Source: Candidatus Accumulibacter vicinus (lineage in GTDB: Bacteria > Pseudomonadota > Gammaproteobacteria > Burkholderiales > Rhodocyclaceae). Taken from it: 10,580 nucleotides of DNA. The notes below the pieces were generated by a model, which worked only from the letters and a program-made list of their open reading frames with translations, made no database searches and had not been told where the DNA came from. Position 1 is the stretch's first letter. Every line of letters starts with the position of its first letter. Shown piece after piece: positions 5,988 through 10,580 of the stretch. A program made the translations under genes and the position numbers. Location of the stretch: the NCBI GenBank assembly GCA_002425405.1, contig DIME01000100.1:5240-15819 (forward strand), in the 5' to 3' direction.

Positions 5988-7661
5988 TCAAACGACGGGT
6001 CGGGCCTTCTCTTCGCTCTCGACGGCTTTCGCCTCTTTGGCCGCCCTCGCCTTCTCGGCCTTCAACGCATGCGCACGCTGGGTTTTCGACTGCTTGGCAT
6101 GCTCGGTCTTCGACGCGTGTTCGTGCTCCTCCCTGGCGTCCGTCTCCTTCGTCACCTCGGTCTTGGGGGCTTTCATCGGCTCGACCTTGAGTTCTTTCTC
6201 CAGACGCTCGCAGATCGTCCGCAGAACCTTGATCCGGGCAAACAACTTGTCGTTGGACTCGACGATCGTCCACGGCGCGGTGCCGGAACTGGTCCGGTCG
6301 ATCATGTCGCAGACCGCTTCGTGGTAGGCTCCGGCCTTCTCGCGGTTGCGCCAGTCTTCCTCGGTAATCTTGAAGCGCTTGTGCTCGATCTTGGCGCGTT
6401 CCTCGAAGCGTTTGAGCTGCTCATCGTCGCTGATCTGCAGCCAGAACTTGACGACGATGCCGCCAGCATGCCAGAGGTCATGCTCGAAATCATTGATCTC
6501 CGAATACGCACGCAACCAGTCCGCCTCGCTGCAGAACCTCTCGACCCGTTCGACAAGCACGCGCCCATACCAGGTGCGGTCAAAAATGGCCACGCGTCCG
6601 AGCCGCGGCATGTGCCGCCAGAATCGCCACAGATAGGGTTGGACACGCTCTTCTTCGGTGGGCGCGGCGATCGGAAAGATCTGATACTGGCGTGCATCCA
6701 TCGCCGACATCACCCGCCGGATGGCACCGCCCTTGCCGGCCGCGTCCGCACCTTCAAAGGCGAGGATCAGGGCCCGCTTCTGGAATTCGGGGTGGCGCAT
6801 CAGTTCCGCCAGACGCCCCTGCCAGGTCGCCAGTTCGGTCTCGTACACCTTTTTCGTCAGGCTTTGCGTCATGTCCAGCGAACTCAGCACGTCGAGACGG
6901 TCGATCCGAGGCGAGAAGGGCGGGGCCACCGGCGAATTCTGGTCGCGCTTGTCAGCCAGCCGCTTCTGCAGCGAATCGAGGATCGTCTTGCCAACGGTCA
7001 GCGAACGATAACGGTCGTCGGTTCCCTCGACGATGATCCACGGCGCCCAGGGGGTGTTCGTCGTGCGCAACAGGTGACCGGCCACTTCCTGCATCTTGTC
7101 GTAGGTCTTCAGGCGATCCCAGCTGGTCTTGGTGACCCGCCAGCGGGTCAGCGGGTTTGCCTCGATCGCTTTCAGGCGCTCGCGCTGTGCGTCCTTGGAA
7201 AGGTGAATCCAGAATTTGAGCACCAGCGCACCCTCGTTGACCAACATCGCCTCGAAGCGATTGAGCTGGTCCATGCGCTGATCGAAGTCGGATCGCGAGA
7301 GGCTGTTGCTGATCCGCTCGGCGATCGGATGCGAATACCATGATCCGGCGAAAATCCCGATTCGCCCTTTTGGTGGCAGCGCCCGCCAGTAACGCCACAT
7401 CGAGGGGTGCGCGCGCTCTTCGGCTGTCGGCGCATAAAAAGCGTGTGTCGAGAGGTAACGAGGATCCATCCATTCGTAGAGAACGTTGATGGTTTCACCT
7501 TTCCCGGACCCGTCGACGCCACTGATCAGGATGATCACCGGAAAACTGGCGTTCTCGCGCAACTGGTACTGCGTTTCGAGCAGCGCTGCGCGCAACTTGG
7601 GCTCCTCCGCCTTGAATGTTTCCTTGTCGATCTTGTGTCCCAGTTCTGCTGATTCAAACAT
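5988..7661 (-). CDS. pap: Polyphosphate:AMP phosphotransferase (two-domain PPK2 family)
   Basis: This enzyme transfers phosphate from polyphosphate to AMP, giving ADP. The 557-residue protein has two tandem PPK2 domains. The N-terminal one (about 10-240) has Walker A GVDGSGKG (48-55) but GIFAGSWY (102-109) where active PPK2 domains have FDR(S/T)WY. The C-terminal one (about 270-490) has GADAAGKG (304-311) and an intact IFDRTWYGRVLVER (359-372), so it should be the catalytic half, in line with what is known of the fused Pseudomonas enzyme. Residues about 492-557 form an extra tail rich in Lys, Glu, Ala and His, probably helical or disordered. The ATG at 7661 overlaps the rsmE stop by eight bases, and a perfect AGGAGG lies six bases before it. 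Together with the next gene, argA, the run looks like one operon. Presence of this enzyme fits a polyphosphate-storing bacterium. Confidence 0.94.
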   Translation of the reverse strand: MFESAELGHKIDKETFKAEEPKLRAALLETQYQLRENASFPVIILISGVDGSGKGETINVLYEWMDPRYLSTHAFYAPTAEERAHPSMWRYWRALPPKGRIGIFAGSWYSHPIAERISNSLSRSDFDQRMDQLNRFEAMLVNEGALVLKFWIHLSKDAQRERLKAIEANPLTRWRVTKTSWDRLKTYDKMQEVAGHLLRTTNTPWAPWIIVEGTDDRYRSLTVGKTILDSLQKRLADKRDQNSPVAPPFSPRIDRLDVLSSLDMTQSLTKKVYETELATWQGRLAELMRHPEFQKRALILAFEGADAAGKGGAIRRVMSAMDARQYQIFPIAAPTEEERVQPYLWRFWRHMPRLGRVAIFDRTWYGRVLVERVERFCSEADWLRAYSEINDFEHDLWHAGGIVVKFWLQISDDEQLKRFEERAKIEHKRFKITEEDWRNREKAGAYHEAVCDMIDRTSSGTAPWTIVESNDKLFARIKVLRTICERLEKELKVEPMKAPKTEVTKETDAREEHEHASKTEHAKQSKTQRAHALKAEKARAAKEAKAVESEEKARPVV

Positions 7662-8415
7662 CCGTCGCCTCCTTTTTCAAGTCACCCCATAAAAACTGGA
7701 TTGCTGCCAGAGCAGCCAGACCAGCGGTTTCGGTACGCAGGATACGCGGCCCGAAACGCACCGGCAGAAAACCGGTCAGAGCCGCCAACTGCGCTTCCTC
7801 GGGCGCGAGACCGCCCTCGGCACCGATCAACAGTTCAACCCACCCACCCGCTGGCGGTGCCGGCAGCTTGGCCAGTGAACGCCGCGCGCCTGGCGCCAGC
7901 AGCAGGCGTAGAACGCCTGCCGCGGGTTCTCTGGCCAGCCAGTGTTCGAGGCTCTCCGGAACCGTGACTTCCGGCAGCCGGTTACGTCCGCACTGTTCGC
8001 AGGCTGCGGCGACGACGCCGCGCCAGTGCTCAAGCCGGCGCAATGCGCGTTCGCCTTCGAGGCGCAGCACACTGCGTTTCGAGACGACCGGAACGATGCG
8101 CCGGACGCCCAGCTCGACGGCCTTCTGTACGGTCCAATCCATCTTGTCGCTGACCTGCAAGGCCTGCACCAAGGTGACCGACAAGGGCGATTCACGCTCG
8201 CTGCCGATCCACTCCAGGATATCAACGCTGACCCGCGCGCGTTCAATGCCAACGATCCGGGCAGGATATTCCCCGCCGGCACCATTGAAGAGGGTCAAGG
8301 CATCGCCGCTGCGCAGGCGCAAGACCTTGATCGCATGCTGCGCGACCCGTTCCGGCAAATCGACGCACACGCCGGCCGCCAGCGGCATCGGGCAATGAAA
8401 GCGGGGACCATTCAC
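7654..8415 (-). CDS. rsmE: 16S rRNA (uracil(1498)-N(3))-methyltransferase
   Basis: RsmE methylates N3 of U1498 of 16S rRNA in the assembled small subunit, using S-adenosylmethionine. From a GTG at 8415 the product has 253 residues. The N-terminus MNGPRFHCPMPL matches the family's 'PR.....PL' opening, and a PUA-like domain spans about 1-75. The rest is a SPOUT (alpha/beta-knot) domain with QALQVSDKMDWTVQKAVELGV, ACEQCGRNRLPE, LLIGAEGGL (195-203) and FGPRILRTETAGLAAL (221-236), the knot that binds the cofactor. The frame is open much further upstream, but that part runs through the divergent redoxin gene and is not coding. No ribosome-binding site precedes the GTG; instead TATAAT ends six bases before it, pointing to a leaderless message. 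It is the first gene of the rsmE-pap-argA(-yggX) run. Confidence 0.95.
   Translation of the reverse strand: MNGPRFHCPMPLAAGVCVDLPERVAQHAIKVLRLRSGDALTLFNGAGGEYPARIVGIERARVSVDILEWIGSERESPLSVTLVQALQVSDKMDWTVQKAVELGVRRIVPVVSKRSVLRLEGERALRRLEHWRGVVAAACEQCGRNRLPEVTVPESLEHWLAREPAAGVLRLLLAPGARRSLAKLPAPPAGGWVELLIGAEGGLAPEEAQLAALTGFLPVRFGPRILRTETAGLAALAAIQFLWGDLKKEATDV
7668..7673 (-). promoter_or_regulatory. Shine-Dalgarno site of the polyphosphate:AMP phosphotransferase gene
   Basis: The minus strand carries a full-consensus AGGAGG six bases before the ATG at 7661. It lies inside the last codons of rsmE, so ribosomes can load on this gene independently of those finishing rsmE. It is the strongest such site on the minus strand in this operon and fixes the start. 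Confidence 0.75.
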
Positions 8416-8421
8416 CGTGGT

Positions 8422-8427
8422 ATTATA
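8422..8427 (-). promoter_or_regulatory. -10 element of the rsmE promoter
   Basis: The minus strand reads a perfect TATAAT here. With a usual six-base gap, transcription would begin at or next to the first base of the rsmE GTG codon at 8415. The -35 is poor: CGACCA lies 17 bases upstream. On the plus strand the same AT-rich patch gives TATTAT (8421-8426) and TATAAG (8424-8429), which could serve the divergent redoxin gene. Confidence 0.5.
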
Positions 8428-8472
8428 AGAGTTTCCTTGCTTGATGGTCGTTGTTTGGAGGCAGCTCCCTTT

Positions 8473-9024
8473 ATGGCGCTCAATACCCCTGTTTGTGACT
8501 TTGGCTGGCAAGCGCCTGACTTCGCGCTCGAGGATACCCACGGTTCCCGGCAGACGCTCGCCAGCCTGCGCGGTCCGAATGGCCTGCTGCTGATGTTTAT
8601 CTGCAACCACTGCCCCTATGTCAAGGCGATCATCGACCGCATTTGCCGCGACGCGCGCGAACTGCAGGCCCAGGGAATCGGCGTGGCAGCCATCATGAGC
8701 AACGATCCGGCCGAATACCCTGAGGACTCCTTCGAAAACATGCAACGCGTGGCCCGGGATCTGAATTTTTCCTTTCCTTATCTGCATGACGCCACTCAGG
8801 AGGTGGCACGCCGTTACGGTGCGGTGTGTACGCCGGACTTCTTTGGTTTCAACCGCGACCTGCAATTACAGTACCGCGGACGTCTCGACGCCAGCGGCCG
8901 CATGCCGGCCCCCCCCGATGCCCGACGCGAGTTGGTCGAAGCCATGCGCCTGGTTGCCGAAACCGGTCGTGGCCCACACGAGCAGACCGCCAGCATGGGT
9001 TGCTCGATCAAGTGGCGCGACTGA
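8473..9024 (+). CDS. Thioredoxin-fold (AhpC/TSA-like, redoxin) protein
   Basis: This 183-residue cytoplasmic protein has no visible signal peptide. It opens with the redoxin segment FGWQAPDFALEDTHG, followed by LLLMFICNHCPYVKAI, in which CNHC (44-47) is the CXXC redox centre. VCTPDFFGF (118-126) holds the cis-proline of the fold and another cysteine (Cys119). The end, TASMGCSIKWRD, carries Cys177 in a 'GC.IKW' motif I associate with this uncharacterised thioredoxin-like family. A thiol oxidoreductase or peroxiredoxin-like role is likely, but the substrate is unknown. The ATG at 8473 has GGAGG at 8457-8461, eleven bases upstream, part of which could pair with CTCC at 8465-8468. The frame is open upstream through rsmE but does not resemble this family there. 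The phosphatase gene begins six bases after the stop. Confidence 0.88.
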   Translation: MALNTPVCDFGWQAPDFALEDTHGSRQTLASLRGPNGLLLMFICNHCPYVKAIIDRICRDARELQAQGIGVAAIMSNDPAEYPEDSFENMQRVARDLNFSFPYLHDATQEVARRYGAVCTPDFFGFNRDLQLQYRGRLDASGRMPAPPDARRELVEAMRLVAETGRGPHEQTASMGCSIKWRD

Positions 9025-9030
9025 TCCAGA

Positions 9031-9897
9031 ATGCGCAATGAAGAAGGCGCAGGCTCGCCGGCGGTCACTGACGCCCATCTGAAACGCATGCTCGATGCCA
9101 GCGTCGCGGTGGTCCGCGAGGTTGCGCAACGAGAAATCATTCCGCGCTTCCTGCGGGTCAGTCATGGAGAACGCAAGGACGACGGTTCGCTGTGCTCGGA
9201 AGCCGATCTTGCAGCGCAGCATTTTCTTGCCGGGCGACTGACCGAGATCCACGCCTGCCCGATCATCGGCGAAGAAATGCCCCCGGCCATGCAACGCGCC
9301 GGCTGGCACAAGGGCAGTACCGACGAGCACGGGCTGTGGTGTATCGACCCGATTGACGGCACCACCAATTTCATCAACGGGCTGCCCTGCTTTGCCGTTT
9401 CCATCGCCTGGATGAGTGCGCGGCGAGCACGCCTGGCGGTGACCTACAACCCGATCACCGACGAAATGTTCTATGCCCGCGAAGGCAATGGCGCCTACCT
9501 CAATGGCCGCCGCCTGCCCTTGCGCCAGGTGACCTCGGATATCCGTCGCGCCGTCGGCGGTGTCGATTTCAAACGGATCCCGAAACCGCTGGCTGACCGG
9601 ATCGCCGTCAGCCCGCCTTTCTACTCGCAGCGCAATTACGGCAGTTCGACGCTCGACTGGTGCAACCTCGCCGCAGGCCGACTCGACCTCTACCTGCACG
9701 GCGGCCAGATGCTCTGGGATTACGCCGCCGGCAGCCTGATCCTGCGCGAGGCCGGCGGCCAGATGTGCACCCTGGCCGAGGATGACTACGACGCCGATGA
9801 CGTCTGGCGGCGCCCGGTCATCGCGGCCTTGCACCCGGCCGTCTTTGCTGCCTGGCGGGACTGGGTTCGACAGTCTCGCCAGCCGGAAAGCGTCTGA
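9031..9897 (+). CDS. Inositol monophosphatase-family phosphatase
   Basis: This 288-residue protein belongs to the Mg2+-dependent, lithium-sensitive phosphatase family that includes SuhB, CysQ and HisN-type histidinol phosphatases. Metal-binding motifs are in order: IIGEE (78-82), WCIDPIDGTTNFINGLP (103-119, with the DPIDGT core at 106-111) and LWDYAAGSLILREAGG (228-243, Asp230). GSSTLDWCNLAAGRLDLYLHGG matches the segment before the last motif. The substrate cannot be decided from sequence; inositol phosphates, fructose-1,6-bisphosphate, PAP/PAPS and histidinol phosphate are all known in the superfamily. It starts six bases after the redoxin gene without a clear ribosome-binding site, suggesting coupled translation. 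Met20 is a possible later start, just before the conserved region. Confidence 0.92.
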   Translation: MRNEEGAGSPAVTDAHLKRMLDASVAVVREVAQREIIPRFLRVSHGERKDDGSLCSEADLAAQHFLAGRLTEIHACPIIGEEMPPAMQRAGWHKGSTDEHGLWCIDPIDGTTNFINGLPCFAVSIAWMSARRARLAVTYNPITDEMFYAREGNGAYLNGRRLPLRQVTSDIRRAVGGVDFKRIPKPLADRIAVSPPFYSQRNYGSSTLDWCNLAAGRLDLYLHGGQMLWDYAAGSLILREAGGQMCTLAEDDYDADDVWRRPVIAALHPAVFAAWRDWVRQSRQPESV

Positions 9898-9927
9898 CCA
9901 AACCAAAATGACGCCGCTATCCACTAC

Positions 9928-9932
9928 AGGAG
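9928..9932 (+). promoter_or_regulatory. Shine-Dalgarno site of mrp
   Basis: AGGAG ends nine bases before the ATG at 9942 and fixes the mrp start. The 44-base gap between the phosphatase stop and mrp holds no evident terminator or promoter, so read-through from the upstream pair is likely. Confidence 0.6.
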
Positions 9933-9941
9933 CTTTTCACC

Positions 9942-10580
9942 ATGGCTGTAACGACTGAAGCCGTCCAGGCGACACTCAAGGAGTTGATCGATCCCAATAC
10001 CCAAAAGGATTATGTCTCGACACGTTCCGTCAGGAACATCAGGATCGACGGTGCCGACCTCTCGCTCGATATCGAACTGGGCTATCCGGCAAAAACCCAG
10101 CTTGACGACATCCGTCGTGCGGTGATCACGAAACTCAGGGGCCTCCCCGGAGTCGGCAATGTGAGCGTCAATGTCACGGTCAGGATCGTCGCCCACACCG
10201 TCCAGCGCGGCCTGAAGCCGCTGCCCGGCGTCAAGAACATCATCGCCATCGCCTCCGGCAAGGGGGGCGTCGGCAAGAGCACGACGGCGGTGAATCTGGC
10301 CCTGGCGTTGGCCCAGGAAGGGGCCAATGTGGGTTTGCTCGATGCCGACATCTATGGGCCTTCACAGCCGCAGATGCTGGGCCTGGTCGGTCAGAAACCG
10401 GAATCGCAGGATGGTACGTCGATGGACCCGCTCCAGGCGTATGGCCTGCAGGCGATGTCGATCGGTTTCATGATCGACATCGATTCACCGATGGTCTGGC
10501 GCGGGCCGATGGTCACCCAGGCGCTCGAGCAATTGCTCAAGCAGACCAACTGGCAGGATGTCGATTATCTGGTGGTTGAC
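9942..10580 (+). CDS. apbC: Mrp/ApbC-type iron-sulfur cluster carrier, 5' part
   Basis: The first 213 codons of a P-loop ATPase that carries and delivers Fe-S clusters are present; the frame runs off the window. Residues about 5-85 are the MIP18-type (DUF59) domain. From about 97 the ParA/MinD-like ATPase begins: IAIASGKGGVGKSTTAVNLA (101-120) is the deviant Walker A, GLLDADIYGPSQPQMLGL (131-148) is the Mrp signature, and MVWRGPM (184-190) is also typical. The window ends in YLVVD (209-213), the start of the Walker B segment. The CXXC that binds the cluster would lie beyond the edge. It follows the redoxin and phosphatase genes in the same direction. Full family length is about 360 residues. 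Confidence 0.95.
   Translation, partial: MAVTTEAVQATLKELIDPNTQKDYVSTRSVRNIRIDGADLSLDIELGYPAKTQLDDIRRAVITKLRGLPGVGNVSVNVTVRIVAHTVQRGLKPLPGVKNIIAIASGKGGVGKSTTAVNLALALAQEGANVGLLDADIYGPSQPQMLGLVGQKPESQDGTSMDPLQAYGLQAMSIGFMIDIDSPMVWRGPMVTQALEQLLKQTNWQDVDYLVVD

Noticed and set aside
4589..6190. 533-codon open frame on the plus strand, antisense to argA
   Set aside because: Shadow of the GC-rich codon pattern of argA and the end of pap; no family features.
5880..7343. 487-codon open frame on the plus strand, antisense to pap
   Set aside because: Shadow frame opposite a gene with two clear PPK2 domains; no own domain signal.
7942..8472. Upstream extension of the redoxin frame, giving a 360-residue protein
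   Set aside because: This part is opposite rsmE and does not look like protein; the redoxin family begins near the ATG at 8473, which has a ribosome-binding site.
8416..8865. Upstream extension of the rsmE frame, giving a 403-residue protein
   Set aside because: It runs opposite the redoxin gene, and RsmE family alignment starts at the GTG at 8415.
9908..9958. 16-codon minicistron overlapping the mrp start
   Set aside because: It has no ribosome-binding site, and short frames of this size arise by chance; no sign of attenuation.

Overview
The window looks like ordinary chromosome of a GC-rich betaproteobacterium, most likely Rhodocyclales and possibly a polyphosphate-accumulating 'Candidatus Accumulibacter'-like organism. 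This placement is an inference from protein flavour, high GC content and a two-domain polyphosphate:AMP phosphotransferase; I could not run a taxonomic search. Genes are packed tightly, no stretch over 300 bases lacks a gene, and I saw no tRNA, rRNA, CRISPR array, insertion sequence or phage gene.

Layout. (1) 1-431, plus strand: the 3' end of a BrnT-type toxin gene overlapping a complete BrnA-type antitoxin gene. (2) 448-3426, minus strand: an apparent alkylation-repair operon in the order ada-alkA fusion, ogt, then an EamA/DMT-family permease. The first two genes share an ATGA start/stop. (3) 3427-3562: a divergent intergenic region with an inverted repeat and a candidate -10 for rpiA. (4) 3563-4306, plus strand: rpiA (ribose-5-phosphate isomerase A), whose 3' end overlaps convergent yggX. 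(5) 4285-8415, minus strand: a compact operon rsmE, pap (polyphosphate:AMP phosphotransferase), argA (N-acetylglutamate synthase) and yggX (iron trafficking/oxidative protection). The first three genes overlap or sit 1 base apart. (6) 8416-8472: a divergent promoter region with a consensus TATAAT on the minus strand. (7) 8473-10580, plus strand: a thioredoxin-fold protein, an inositol-monophosphatase-family phosphatase and the 5' part of mrp/apbC (Fe-S cluster carrier), probably co-transcribed.

Functionally, the repair operon covers methylphosphotriester sensing and repair (Ada N-domain), excision of N3-alkylated purines (AlkA) and direct reversal of O6-alkylguanine (Ogt). The rsmE-pap-argA-yggX block mixes ribosome modification, polyphosphate-driven adenylate recharging, arginine synthesis and oxidative protection; a shared response to growth state or stress is plausible but only inferred.

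I did not find a convincing new biological system. The points most worth checking are the charged tail on the polyphosphate enzyme, an apparently leaderless rsmE transcript, a likely CTG start for the permease, and the permease's position in a DNA-repair operon.
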